Shown: positions 19,048-27,431 of the stretch, piece by piece
How positions within the stretch are numbered: the stretch's first letter is position 1
Layout: each line of letters opens with the position of its first letter
IMG/VR virus record: IMGVR_UViG_3300032323_001239
Location: 1 to 53,620 of that record
Origin: a virus
Strand: one strand, 5' to 3'
Length of the DNA stretch: 53,620 nt
Notes under the pieces: generated by a model
What the model saw: the letters and a program-made list of their open reading frames with translations, nothing else
The model's database searches: none
Told to the model about the DNA's origin: nothing
Made by a program: the position numbers and the translations under genes

Positions 19048-19475
19048 ACGATAAACTCCATAAAGTTTTGAGGTCATCAAGATCTAAAGATGAATTAGTT
19101 GCTTGGTGCTATCCAGATCATAAAAGAGTTATGTACTCATATTCTCAGGTTGAAAAGCATATGGAAAATGCTTACAGCATGAAAGATGTTTCTTCTCTTT
19201 TAAATAAACATACCGTTACTTTGCATGACTATATTCTAGAAGGCAAGATTCAGTCTCCTTCAAAGATTTATCCAATAGGTGATCCAGAAAACAAACATTG
19301 GTCTAAATATATGTTTAGCCAAAAAGATGTTTTAAAGCTGCACGAGTTCATCCTGGACTCAGGTCACTCTAAAAATGTGCCATCAAGAGCAGAACTTCTG
19401 GGTCTTTTCAAACACAACATTATATTGTATACTAAGACAGACAGCGGATTTGTACCAGTATGGAAGGCGGAGTAA
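18993..19475 (+). CDS. Putative HTH (MerR/excisionase-like) DNA-binding protein
   Basis: 160 aa with a very basic N-terminus. Residues about 58-110 fit a winged helix-turn-helix of the MerR/excisionase kind: SMKDVSSLLNKHTVTLHDYI followed by GKIQSPSKIYP and a second helix (YMFSQKDVLKLHEFI). This is the only larger DNA-binding regulator candidate in the replication block. It may control transcription or bind an origin. The ATG lies within the preceding gene; a shorter start is possible. Confidence 0.65.
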   Translation: MVRKKRNSKLKKLRYFFLNDKLHKVLRSSRSKDELVAWCYPDHKRVMYSYSQVEKHMENAYSMKDVSSLLNKHTVTLHDYILEGKIQSPSKIYPIGDPENKHWSKYMFSQKDVLKLHEFILDSGHSKNVPSRAELLGLFKHNIILYTKTDSGFVPVWKAE

Positions 19476-19579
19476 TGGCAAGAACTATTAGTTGCCCAAC
19501 TTGCGGTAAAGAGTGGGAATTGCGTTGGGGTATATTTGCCCACGATAGTTTATCTAGACACATGAAGGAGCACAAATGA
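19475..19579 (+). CDS. Single C2H2-type zinc-finger miniprotein
   Basis: 34 aa from ATG 19475 (TAATG overlap) to TGA 19577-19579. The whole protein is one finger: CPTCGKEW, then SLSRHMKEH, i.e. Cys-x2-Cys with His-x3-His. C2H2 fingers are uncommon in bacteria but appear in small actinophage proteins. Likely DNA, RNA or protein binding. Confidence 0.75.
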   Translation: MARTISCPTCGKEWELRWGIFAHDSLSRHMKEHK

Positions 19580-19779
19580 CAACGAGAGTTAAGGTGGACT
19601 TATCGTTCACACGTAATCTAGGAAACTTTGAAAGTATAAAGATTGGTGTCGGTGTAGAAGACGATCTGCGAGCTGGAGAAAATGTAGATACGGCCACAGA
19701 AAGAGTTTATAAGTTTGTTGAGAATAAGCTTATTGAAAAAACTCGTGAGGTAGAAGAAGAGTTAAAGAGTGGCAAGTGA
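19576..19779 (+). CDS. Conserved-type small acidic protein
   Basis: 67 aa, overlapping the zinc-finger gene by 4 nt (ATGA). It has a beta N-terminus (RVKVDLSFTRNLGNFESIKI) and a long charged C-terminal helix. Function not recognised. Tight coupling with the neighbours suggests a replication-block accessory protein. Confidence 0.75.
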   Translation: MTTRVKVDLSFTRNLGNFESIKIGVGVEDDLRAGENVDTATERVYKFVENKLIEKTREVEEELKSGK

Positions 19780-20086
19780 AAAGCAGCCGTATGTTTTAAT
19801 TGGACTATACCTATCTTTGTATAAAGAAAGATATAATAAAACAATTACGGTAAACAAGTTTCGTGAAAAGTGGGCAATGCAAGATGTTATTGATAGCGTG
19901 GGCTTTGACCGTGCTAAAGAACTTTTGATATACTACTTTGCAACAAACAAAAACGGGCACCCATTAAATTTCTTTTACAATAACTTTGATAGAATAGATG
20001 CTCTTAATAAAGAAATTCAGAAGGATAAGATTAATCGTAGCAGATTGCTAGACGAGACTAAGAAGATGGTAGAAGGCGAAGAATGA
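19769..20086 (+). CDS. Helical protein upstream of the helicase (possible helicase loader)
   Basis: 105 aa from a GTG start, overlapping genes on both sides (11 nt and 4 nt). Helical and basic, with a central YYFATNKNGHPLNFFYNNFD segment. Its place directly before a DnaB-like helicase is where phages often encode a helicase loader or replisome organiser. That role is inference only; no AAA+ motif is present. Confidence 0.65.
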   Translation: MASEKQPYVLIGLYLSLYKERYNKTITVNKFREKWAMQDVIDSVGFDRAKELLIYYFATNKNGHPLNFFYNNFDRIDALNKEIQKDKINRSRLLDETKKMVEGEE

Positions 20087-21348
20087 ATACAGAAGCAACG
20101 TTAATTTCTGCCGTATGTAAGAATAAAGATATCAGCACCCTGCTAGCAGATAATGTTGATGAGCTGTTTACATCTCACAGGGATATCTGGGAAAGCCTTA
20201 AGAGTTACTATTATAAATTTAAAGCAGTACCTGAAGCTGGCATTCTTGTAGAAAGACATAAAGATTTTGAGCCAGTGGATGCAAAAGCAGAAACAGGTTA
20301 CTACCTAGATCAATTAAAGAATGAGTTTATATCCAATAGGCTAAAATCTATTTTGATTCGTGGAGGATCCGCTCTTAAAGAAGATGCAGCATCAAGAGTT
20401 CTTGCAAAACTACAAAGCGATTTGGCTGGACTAAGTAGGTTTACAAACAACGTAAGAGACTTAGATATTATTGATGTTGAAAGTGCAGCAAGACACTATG
20501 AGTCTGTTAAAGAGCGATCATCTGTTATGGGCGGGGCACCAGGAATCCTAACTGGATTTAGCGCCATCGATAAAGCATATCCTACTGGAATGGCTCCAGG
20601 ACATTTAATTGTTGCTATTGGTTGGCCAGGAAAAGGTAAGACGTGGTTTACTTCATACTTAGCTTGTAAGGCATGGGAGCAAGGCTTTAAGCCTATGATT
20701 GTATCTCTAGAAATGTCTCCAGAAAACATGCGTGACCGTATCTTTACAATGCTTGGCTCTGGAATATTTAAGGCAAGTGATTTGTCAAAAGGTGATGTAA
20801 ACATTGATGACTTTAGAAATTGGGGAAACAAAAAGTTTGAAGGTAAGGGTAGCTTTATATTGATTTCAAATGAAGGTGCAGCAGAAGTAACTCCTGCAAC
20901 CATTCAGGGCAAGATTGATCAGCACAAGCCAGACCTAGTTATTCTTGATTACCACCAATTGTTTAATGATAACAAGCGAAGCAATTCAGAAGTTGAAAGA
21001 AATAGAAACGTATCTCGTGAATTTAAAATGCTTGCGGTATCTAACAATATTCCAATCATTGATATTACAGCGGCTACAGCAGACGATGTGTCTGATCAAG
21101 ATAATCCACCTATGATGTCTCAGGTAGCATGGTCTAAAGCTATCGAGTATGATGCAGACATGGCTTTGGCGGTTCATAGATATCCTCAAACAAATATGAT
21201 TGAGATCGTATCTAGAAAGAATAGACACGGTCATGATTTTAATTTCTATTTAGACTGGGATATCAATCGTGGTATCGTCAAGGAAATTTACGAGAATCCG
21301 TTTGATAATGAATCACAAGCCGATAAAAAGATTCCAAGTAAGGGTTGA
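20083..21348 (+). CDS. DnaB-like replicative DNA helicase
   Basis: 421 aa. The N-terminal helical domain (about 1-150) is followed by a RecA-fold motor with Walker A GWPGKGKT at 180-187, a segment SLEMSPENMRDR, Walker B LVILDYHQLF near residue 285, and EVERNRNVSREFKMLA leading to the C-terminal arginine region. This is the layout of hexameric SF4 helicases that unwind DNA 5'-3' at the fork and recruit primase. It is followed by the primase gene and a DnaE polymerase, so the phage brings its own replisome core. ATGA overlap with the gene before. Confidence 0.92.
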   Translation: MNTEATLISAVCKNKDISTLLADNVDELFTSHRDIWESLKSYYYKFKAVPEAGILVERHKDFEPVDAKAETGYYLDQLKNEFISNRLKSILIRGGSALKEDAASRVLAKLQSDLAGLSRFTNNVRDLDIIDVESAARHYESVKERSSVMGGAPGILTGFSAIDKAYPTGMAPGHLIVAIGWPGKGKTWFTSYLACKAWEQGFKPMIVSLEMSPENMRDRIFTMLGSGIFKASDLSKGDVNIDDFRNWGNKKFEGKGSFILISNEGAAEVTPATIQGKIDQHKPDLVILDYHQLFNDNKRSNSEVERNRNVSREFKMLAVSNNIPIIDITAATADDVSDQDNPPMMSQVAWSKAIEYDADMALAVHRYPQTNMIEIVSRKNRHGHDFNFYLDWDINRGIVKEIYENPFDNESQADKKIPSKG

Positions 21349-21610
21349 GTTTGCTGACGATTCTGGTATACCTAGATTAAAATACCAGTATGAAAGCATG
21401 TTGACCCATGACATGAGGAGCAAAGGGTATGTTAGAGTACTTGACATAGACACTAGTTTTTCGATAGAATTTGACGGTCAAACGTGGGTGTTCTTAATGA
21501 CACTTTACGGAGTATATGTAGGAAAGAAGAAGGCATGGCAATCAGAGGGCATAACGCAAGGGAAGCTAGTACCACGCAGTATGCGCCCAACCACATCAAG
21601 TCTATCGTAA
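21308..21610 (+). CDS. Small basic protein between helicase and primase
   Basis: 100 aa. I chose ATG 21308 (MNHKPIKRFQVRVEF), which overlaps the helicase end by 41 nt; an upstream in-frame start would overlap further. It is beta-rich with basic patches (DMRSKGYVRVLDIDTSF; GQTWVFLMTLYGVYVGKKKA). It overlaps the primase start by 76 nt. Function unknown. Confidence 0.6.
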   Translation: MNHKPIKRFQVRVEFADDSGIPRLKYQYESMLTHDMRSKGYVRVLDIDTSFSIEFDGQTWVFLMTLYGVYVGKKKAWQSEGITQGKLVPRSMRPTTSSLS

Positions 21611-22533
21611 AAAGCCTTGGACTAGATATAGTTGCGGAACCAGGTAATGAGGTTATGTTTTACTGCCCATTTCATTCTAATAGGCACACTGCGTCTTGCT
21701 GCATAAATAAAAGTTCTGGTGCATGGTTATGCTTTAACCCATCTTGCGGAGAAACTGGAACCCTAACAGAGCTTGTAAAGCGTGTACTACATAAAAATGA
21801 TTTTGAAGCCATGAGATTTATATCTGCACAAGAGACAGAGGTTTTAAATAATTTCGATGAGATGATGGCTGGAATGTTTGAAGAAAAGCCAGACTTTGAA
21901 GAGTTTCCACAAGAAACATTAGACAGGCTGCACCTAGAACTTGCAGTAAGCCAATCAGCAAAAGACTATTTAAAATCAAGAGGAATTCATCAAGAAGCTT
22001 ATGATTATTTTAAGCTAGGATACTCATCGTCTATGAATATGGTTGTGACTCCAGTTCATAGCCCAGACGGAACTCCAATAGGTTTAGTCGGAAGATCTAT
22101 TGAGGGAAAGTCTTTTAAAAATAGCACAAACCTTCCTAAGAGCAAAACACTTTTTAATGTACATCGTGCAAAAAAGATAGGAGATAACGTAATAGTTGTA
22201 GAGTCTAACTTTGATGCCATTAGGATTCATCAAGCGGGATTTCCAAACGTGGTCGCCACGCTTGGAGGATTCTTATCTATAGATCAACATAATTTATTAA
22301 ATAGATATTTTAACAAGATAATTATAATGACAGACTCAGATTTAGCTGGCAGAGAGCTTGGCTTGAGCATAGCTAATAGATTAAAAAATAAAGACATCTT
22401 GTGGTCTTCTTATGAATATGGTAAGATATATCCTCATGATGCAAAAGATGCTGGCGATATGACTGATGAAGAGATTAAAGCCTGTATTAAAAATTCTGTA
22501 TCCGATATAGAATACAGATCCTGGAACTCGTGA
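21535..22533 (+). CDS. DnaG-type primase
   Basis: 332 aa from ATG 21535, chosen because GGAAAGAAGAAGG lies just upstream. The N-terminal CHC2 zinc domain has C44-x2-H47 and C66-x4-C71. The TOPRIM core has E223 (VVESNFDAIR) and D267-S-D269 (TDSDLAGREL), the metal-binding acids that make RNA primers. Shorter than bacterial DnaG: there is no obvious C-terminal helicase-binding domain. It works with the helicase just upstream. Confidence 0.92.
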   Translation: MAIRGHNAREASTTQYAPNHIKSIVKSLGLDIVAEPGNEVMFYCPFHSNRHTASCCINKSSGAWLCFNPSCGETGTLTELVKRVLHKNDFEAMRFISAQETEVLNNFDEMMAGMFEEKPDFEEFPQETLDRLHLELAVSQSAKDYLKSRGIHQEAYDYFKLGYSSSMNMVVTPVHSPDGTPIGLVGRSIEGKSFKNSTNLPKSKTLFNVHRAKKIGDNVIVVESNFDAIRIHQAGFPNVVATLGGFLSIDQHNLLNRYFNKIIIMTDSDLAGRELGLSIANRLKNKDILWSSYEYGKIYPHDAKDAGDMTDEEIKACIKNSVSDIEYRSWNS

Positions 22534-22539
22534 TATAAT
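22531..22539 (+). promoter_or_regulatory. Extended -10 promoter for the SSB-like gene
   Basis: TGA-TATAAT overlaps the primase stop codon. No clear -35 is visible. The leader holds a small hairpin (GATGG, 22549-22553, with CCATC, 22561-22565) before AAGGAG and the ATG. Confidence 0.6.
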
Positions 22540-22583
22540 AAAAATACAGATGGATATATACCATCAACTACTAAGGAGAATAT

Positions 22584-23255
22584 ATGAGTATAGTAAAGGG
22601 TCTAAAAGACCTTAACAAAGCGCTAGATAAGCCTAGCTACAGTGGCGGAGATGAAAACAAAGGCCGTTGGCTAAAGGTTGAAGATGGTGAGAGCGTAAAG
22701 ATTCGATTCTTACAAGAATTAGATCCAGACTCACCTAACTATAATGATAAGCTCGGATGCGGATTTATTGCGCTAGAGCACACAAACCCAAAGGATTACC
22801 GTCGCAAGGCTCTAGATACAATGGAGTCTGAAGGCCGTGACTGGGCAAACGAACAACACCGCAAGGATCCAAAGGCTGGATGGAAAGCAAGAACACGCCT
22901 TTATATTAATGTCCTAGTTGATGATGGTAAGGAAGAGCCGTATGTTGCAATTCTTTCACAAGGCACAAGCGGAAAGACAATCACACCTACCTTGATTGAG
23001 TACGCTGGCGAAATGGGAAGCATCACAAATTTGATGTGGAGAATTAAGCGCAACGGTTCAAAGACAGACACAAGTTATACAATTATCCCACTAGCAAAAG
23101 ATGAGACTCCTTTTGACTCGTCTGGACTAGAATTGTTTGACTTAGAAAAAACAGCAGTGCGTCACGTTACATATGCAGAGCAAGAAGCTTTCTACATGGG
23201 CGAAGGCGCACACGCAGAAGAGTCTTCATCTTCTTCTAGTAGCGTAGACTGGTAA
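22584..23255 (+). CDS. Single-stranded DNA-binding-type protein
   Basis: 223 aa with its own promoter, a small leader hairpin and a strong AAGGAG ribosome site, which suggests high expression. The N-terminal two-thirds is beta-rich and basic (RWLKVEDGESVKIRFL; GSKTDTSYTIIPLAK). The C-terminus is acidic and Ser-rich and ends in VDW, like the flexible partner-binding tails of phage SSBs such as T4 gp32 and T7 gp2.5. Position between primase and polymerase fits. An alternative is another abundant replication-associated protein; structure prediction would tell. Confidence 0.7.
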   Translation: MSIVKGLKDLNKALDKPSYSGGDENKGRWLKVEDGESVKIRFLQELDPDSPNYNDKLGCGFIALEHTNPKDYRRKALDTMESEGRDWANEQHRKDPKAGWKARTRLYINVLVDDGKEEPYVAILSQGTSGKTITPTLIEYAGEMGSITNLMWRIKRNGSKTDTSYTIIPLAKDETPFDSSGLELFDLEKTAVRHVTYAEQEAFYMGEGAHAEESSSSSSSVDW

Positions 23256-23265
23256 TATAAATATA

Positions 23266-23300
23266 AGCAGGGCCAGTCTATTGACTGGCTCTGCTTTATT
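23266..23300 (+). terminator. Terminator after the SSB-like gene, overlapping a promoter
   Basis: AGCAGGGCCAGTC (23266-23278) pairs with GACTGGCTCTGCT (23283-23295) with one G-T pair, around a TATT loop, followed by TTTATTT. The loop and 3' arm also contain TTGACT, the -35 of the next promoter. Confidence 0.85.
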
Positions 23301-23309
23301 TAGTAGAAT
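23281..23309 (+). promoter_or_regulatory. Promoter for a leaderless gene, inside the terminator
   Basis: TTGACT (23281-23286), 17 bp, TAGAAT (23304-23309). The ATG at 23317 is 8 nt after the -10, so the transcript should begin at or beside the start codon. Confidence 0.75.
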
Positions 23310-23316
23310 ACATAAT

Positions 23317-23523
23317 ATGATTTCATACGACATACCAGACCCATTTGAAACTTTTGTTTCCAATAAGTATAAAAATTATGTAGGGGCAGTGTATGATTTT
23401 TTTGCCAGGGAATGGCATATGAAGTGTGGGTGTTGCAAAGAAGATTTATATGCACCAACTAAAAAGATTATGACAAAGGTTAGACTTTATCATACTAGAA
23501 ATGAATGCTGCGGGGGTTATTAA
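23317..23523 (+). CDS. Small Cys-rich protein before the polymerase
   Basis: 68 aa. ATG 23317 is preferred over a TTG 36 nt upstream because the TTG is part of the -35 and a -10 lies just before the ATG; no ribosome site is needed if the mRNA is leaderless. Cys residues CGCC and ECC in the second half suggest metal binding. It shares TAATG with the polymerase gene, so it may serve as a translated lead-in for it. Confidence 0.65.
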   Translation: MISYDIPDPFETFVSNKYKNYVGAVYDFFAREWHMKCGCCKEDLYAPTKKIMTKVRLYHTRNECCGGY

Positions 23524-26500
23524 TGAGCTTTACACATTTACATGTTCATTCTTACTACTCTTTGATGGACGGATTAAATTCTCCGCTTGAGCTTGTTCAA
23601 GCAGCAAAAGCAGCAGGACAAACAGCAATTGCTATTACTGATCACGGAACATTGTCTTCGCATCGTGAAATGCAAATAGCTTGTAGGGAAGAAGGCATTA
23701 AGCCGATCCTTGGAGTAGAAGCGTATATCTCGCCAACAGATAGATTTGATCGCTCCTCTAAAACAGATAAATCAATTCAGGCGTATAATCATATTATCCT
23801 TCTTGCCAAGAATAAGAAGGGCCTAGAAAATATAAATATTTTACAGGAATTAGCATGGAATGAAGGCTTTTATCATAAGCCACGTATTGATAGAGAGGTA
23901 TTGAGTTTATATGCGGAAGGTATTATCGTTCTTTCTGGATGTCTTAATGGACTTATTAGTAAGTGCATTGAACGCCAGGAATTCTCGGAAGCAAAGCTTT
24001 TACTCAAAGATTTTAAAAAAACTTTTGGCGAAGACTTTTACATTGAGGTCCAGTCTCATAACCCACAAGAAACAAACTCGAAACTATTAGAATTAGCAGA
24101 TGAACTAAACATTAAGGCGGTAGCGACAGGCGACGCACACTTTGCTAAGGAAGAAGATCGTGTCCTAGAAGAAGCAATGCTTATATTATCAACGTCTCCA
24201 AAGATGGATAAAGATGCAGACTTCGATATGTCTAGAAACATTAAGGATATTAATGATAGATTAAACTATTTATATCCAGATAGAAGAATATCATTTCAGG
24301 ACTATAATTTATTTATTCAAACTCGTGAGGAAATTCAAGCTGATTTCGTAAAGGCTGGAATAAACAGAACTGATATTTATGAAAATACAATCGAGATTGC
24401 TAATAAGGTAGGCTCATACGACTTTAATCAGGGTCTAGACCTTCTGCCAGTACCTAAAACAGATGCCGATGAAAGACTAAGGGAGCTATCTGAAAAGGGC
24501 TTAGAGAGGCTTCAGAAGGCTTCAGATCCAATTTATAGAGAGCGTATCGAAGAAGAGTTATCTGTTATTGCATCAAAAAACTTTGCCTCATATTTCTTGG
24601 TTGTAGCAGATATGATTAACTGGGCTAAAGATAATGATATTCGTGTCGGTCCTGGTCGTGGATCCGCAGCAGGTTCATTGGTTTGCTACGCCCTTGGAAT
24701 TACAGACGTAGATCCAATTAAATATGATTTACTTTTCTTTAGATTTATTAACCCAGAACGAAATGACTTTCCTGATATTGATACGGATTTTGAAGACCGT
24801 CGAAGAAAAGAAGTTAAAGATTATTTAAAGAAGAAGTTTAAACACGTTGCATCTATTTCTACATACACTTATTTTAAAGACAAGGGTGTTGTTAGAGATG
24901 CGGCTCGTGTATTTATGGTTCCCCTTTCAGACGTTAATCGTGCAATGAAGTCTATTGACACCTTTGAAGATTTTATTGAATCTCCAAACACTAAAGAGTT
25001 TAGAACTAAGTATCCTGAAGTTGTTTGGTTAGCCGAAAGACTACGTGGCCGCATTCGTTCAGTTGGAGTACATGCTGCTGGTGTGGTCGTTGCCAAAGAT
25101 GATCTTAGAAAATTTGCTCCAGTGGAGTCTAGAGAAGATGCACAGGATAAGGTATCAGGAAGAATTCCAGTCGTCGCATACGACATGGATACGGTTGCGG
25201 ATATAGGTCTTATTAAACTAGATGCACTAGGACTTAAGACCTTATCTGTAATGTCTGACACACTTAAGTCTATTAAATCAAGAACCAATAAGGATATTAA
25301 TCTGTCTGATATCACAATGGATGACCCAAAGGTTTACAAAATGCTTAGCGATGGTTACACAAAAGGCGTGTTCCAAGCTGAAGCAACGCCATACACTAAT
25401 CTTCTTATCAAGATGGGTGTAGACAAGTTTGAAGATCTTGCTGCATCAAACGCATTAGTTCGTCCAGGCGCAATGAATACTGTCGGTGCTTCATACATTA
25501 AACGTAAGCACGGAGATGAAGCAGTTCAGTTTATTCATCCAATTATGAAGCCTTTTACTGAGAATACATACGGTGTTATTATATATCAAGAGCAGGTTAT
25601 GCAGGCATGCGTACACCTGGGCGGCATGACTTGGTCAGAGGCTGATAAGGTCCGCAAGATTATTGGAAAGAAGAAAGATGCAAAAGAGTTCGACCAGTTC
25701 AAAGATCGTTTTATTGATGGGGCTTCAAAACACATTTCTAAGAAACAAGCAGAGACACTCTGGCAAACATTTGAGGCGCATGCTGGGTATTCGTTTAATC
25801 GTTCCCACGCTGTTGCTTACTCTATGTTATATTACTATGCTGCTTGGCTCAAAACTTATTACCCTCTGGAGTTCATGTTCTCGATTCTTAAGAACGAAAA
25901 CGACAAAGACGCAAGAACCGAATATTTAATTGAAGCCAAGAGATTAGGCCTTCGTGTATCTCTTCCTCACATTAACGAGTCGGATATATATTTCTCTTTG
26001 CAAAAAGATAGAATTGTATTTGGTTTAGCTGAAGTTAAATTTATTTCTGATAGCATTGCTAATAAGATTATTGATCAAAGACCGTTTACAAGCTATGCAG
26101 ATTTTATAGAAAAATCTTCTAAAAAGGGAAGCGGAATTAATAGCCGTGCAATCGCTGCGTTAAATGCAATTGGTGGTGCGGCATTTGACGATAACCCTAG
26201 AAGCGGTAATGAAAAAGATAATTATTATGAGTATCTAGGAATTCCTACTTTTAATCTAGAAGGAATACCTCCAAGAATTAAAGCACAAGCAAGGCCAATC
26301 GAAGACTTTGAAGACCTAGGTTCCTTTGTAATGTTTGGTATGGTTAAGTCAATCAAGCGTGGCAATGGCTGGGCTAGAGTCGAATTAGTAGATGAAACTG
26401 GATCAATTGGTTTGTTCCATAACGAGCAGACTCAGATTGAAACAAACCAGATGTATTTTATTTTAGTTGGAGATAATAGAATTGCTAGATATATTAAGGT

Positions 26501-26792
26501 GTCTGATATAGATCCAAAGTCAGATGACCTGTTTGTTGATTATCTATATAGAAAAGAATATGATTTAGAAGATGAAGAGTATACCGTAATTAACTTTACG
26601 CCATATACAACTAAAGCAGGAAAGACAATGAGCCATATAGTGTTGTCTAATAAAGATAAGGAATTAACAAGAGTAATTGTATTCCCAACTATGTATAAGT
26701 TTTCTCTCGCTAAAATGCGTGAAGGAATGAAATGTAAGCCAGTATTGTCTACGTTAGATGATGGAACGCTTATGGTAAAGGAGATAAAATGA
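23523..26792 (+). CDS. dnaE: DNA polymerase III alpha subunit (DnaE-type) with PHP domain
   Basis: 1089 aa, a C-family replicative polymerase. The N-terminal PHP domain keeps its metal ligands (H7-V-H9, ITDHGT, TGDAHF). The palm has PDIDTDF (D418, D420, D422) and KLDALGL (D567), which supply the catalytic acids. GPGRGSAAGSLVCYALGI is the dNTP-binding segment. A helix-hairpin-helix region and an OB-fold (VMFGMVKSIKRGNGWARVEL) close the protein. Start ATG 23523 overlaps the previous stop as TAATG; an in-frame ATG 18 nt upstream has no better support. No separate 3'-5' exonuclease gene is evident, so the intact PHP site may do proofreading as in actinobacterial DnaE1. Confidence 0.95.
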   Translation: MSFTHLHVHSYYSLMDGLNSPLELVQAAKAAGQTAIAITDHGTLSSHREMQIACREEGIKPILGVEAYISPTDRFDRSSKTDKSIQAYNHIILLAKNKKGLENINILQELAWNEGFYHKPRIDREVLSLYAEGIIVLSGCLNGLISKCIERQEFSEAKLLLKDFKKTFGEDFYIEVQSHNPQETNSKLLELADELNIKAVATGDAHFAKEEDRVLEEAMLILSTSPKMDKDADFDMSRNIKDINDRLNYLYPDRRISFQDYNLFIQTREEIQADFVKAGINRTDIYENTIEIANKVGSYDFNQGLDLLPVPKTDADERLRELSEKGLERLQKASDPIYRERIEEELSVIASKNFASYFLVVADMINWAKDNDIRVGPGRGSAAGSLVCYALGITDVDPIKYDLLFFRFINPERNDFPDIDTDFEDRRRKEVKDYLKKKFKHVASISTYTYFKDKGVVRDAARVFMVPLSDVNRAMKSIDTFEDFIESPNTKEFRTKYPEVVWLAERLRGRIRSVGVHAAGVVVAKDDLRKFAPVESREDAQDKVSGRIPVVAYDMDTVADIGLIKLDALGLKTLSVMSDTLKSIKSRTNKDINLSDITMDDPKVYKMLSDGYTKGVFQAEATPYTNLLIKMGVDKFEDLAASNALVRPGAMNTVGASYIKRKHGDEAVQFIHPIMKPFTENTYGVIIYQEQVMQACVHLGGMTWSEADKVRKIIGKKKDAKEFDQFKDRFIDGASKHISKKQAETLWQTFEAHAGYSFNRSHAVAYSMLYYYAAWLKTYYPLEFMFSILKNENDKDARTEYLIEAKRLGLRVSLPHINESDIYFSLQKDRIVFGLAEVKFISDSIANKIIDQRPFTSYADFIEKSSKKGSGINSRAIAALNAIGGAAFDDNPRSGNEKDNYYEYLGIPTFNLEGIPPRIKAQARPIEDFEDLGSFVMFGMVKSIKRGNGWARVELVDETGSIGLFHNEQTQIETNQMYFILVGDNRIARYIKVSDIDPKSDDLFVDYLYRKEYDLEDEEYTVINFTPYTTKAGKTMSHIVLSNKDKELTRVIVFPTMYKFSLAKMREGMKCKPVLSTLDDGTLMVKEIK

Positions 26793-27067
26793 CAGAGCAA
26801 TATGATATAAATGAAGTACAAGCATCCTTAACTGCAAGCAAAGTTCTTGTTGCAATTCTTGAAACTTTGGGTGAAGTTAGGGTAGAAACAAAGGTGCTGG
26901 TTGGTGCCGAAAACAAAGACAAGGAATTAATTGTTGACTATGACGAAAATGGTCCAGCTTTTATTTTTAGACTTCCACGTGAAGGTGATTTTGAATTCAA
27001 TGCAGATTTGATTGAAGAAGCAAATATAACTCAAGAAAATACGGATCTAATTAATGACTTCGAATAA
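26789..27067 (+). CDS. Small acidic protein after the polymerase
   Basis: 92 aa, ATGA overlap with the polymerase gene. Very acidic; N-terminal helix (NEVQASLTASKVLVAILETL) and two beta strands (KELIVDYDENGPAFIFRLP). Translational coupling suggests a partner or regulator of the polymerase, but nothing in the sequence proves it. Confidence 0.7.
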   Translation: MTEQYDINEVQASLTASKVLVAILETLGEVRVETKVLVGAENKDKELIVDYDENGPAFIFRLPREGDFEFNADLIEEANITQENTDLINDFE

Positions 27068-27401
27068 CTTGGTTACAGAATACGGACTGGATGCTTTGGC
27101 AGCCATATTGCACGAAACTGCAATTGAAAAGGGATTTTGGGACGGAACAATTAATTACGATAAAGTTGGTAATAAGTTAGCCCTAGTCCATTCAGAAGTT
27201 ACAGAAGTGCTTGAAGCAATTAGAAAAAATAAGGGGTCAGAAGAAGTTGTTGAAGAGATGGCAGATGTAATTATTAGATTACTTGATATCTATGCAGCAA
27301 TGAGAAATTCAGGAGATTTAATACACAGCCTAGACGAAGTTCTAGAAAATAAAATTAATATAAATAAGGAACGCCCAAAGCTTCACGGAAATTTATTTTA
27401 A
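27054..27401 (+). CDS. MazG-like nucleotide pyrophosphohydrolase
   Basis: 115 aa, all helical. The motifs of the all-alpha NTP pyrophosphatases are present: EVTEVLEAIRK (E-x2-E type) and EEMADVIIRLLDIYA (E-x3-D type), which bind Mg2+. Such enzymes split NTPs or dNTPs to monophosphate and PPi; phage versions are thought to clean nucleotide pools or alter alarmone levels. It overlaps the gene before by 14 nt. Confidence 0.85.
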   Translation: MTSNNLVTEYGLDALAAILHETAIEKGFWDGTINYDKVGNKLALVHSEVTEVLEAIRKNKGSEEVVEEMADVIIRLLDIYAAMRNSGDLIHSLDEVLENKININKERPKLHGNLF

Positions 27402-27410
27402 TGCTATACT
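27382..27410 (+). promoter_or_regulatory. Promoter for the RecA-like gene
   Basis: TTCACG (27382-27387), 17 bp, TATACT (27405-27410), with TG one base before the -10 (extended -10). It overlaps the end of the MazG-like gene. Confidence 0.7.
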
Positions 27411-27431
27411 GTAGAAAAGAGAGAGTATAAG

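Noticed and set aside
21269-21307. Longer start of the 100-aa protein at 21269
   Set aside because: Lies deeper in the helicase gene and begins with a rare codon; ATG 21308 gives a normal overlap.
21484-21534. Longer primase start at 21484
   Set aside because: No ribosome site; GGAAAGAAGAAGG points to ATG 21535.
24945-24975. CTATTGACA within the polymerase gene as a promoter
   Set aside because: No acceptable -10 at the right distance and no gene start downstream.
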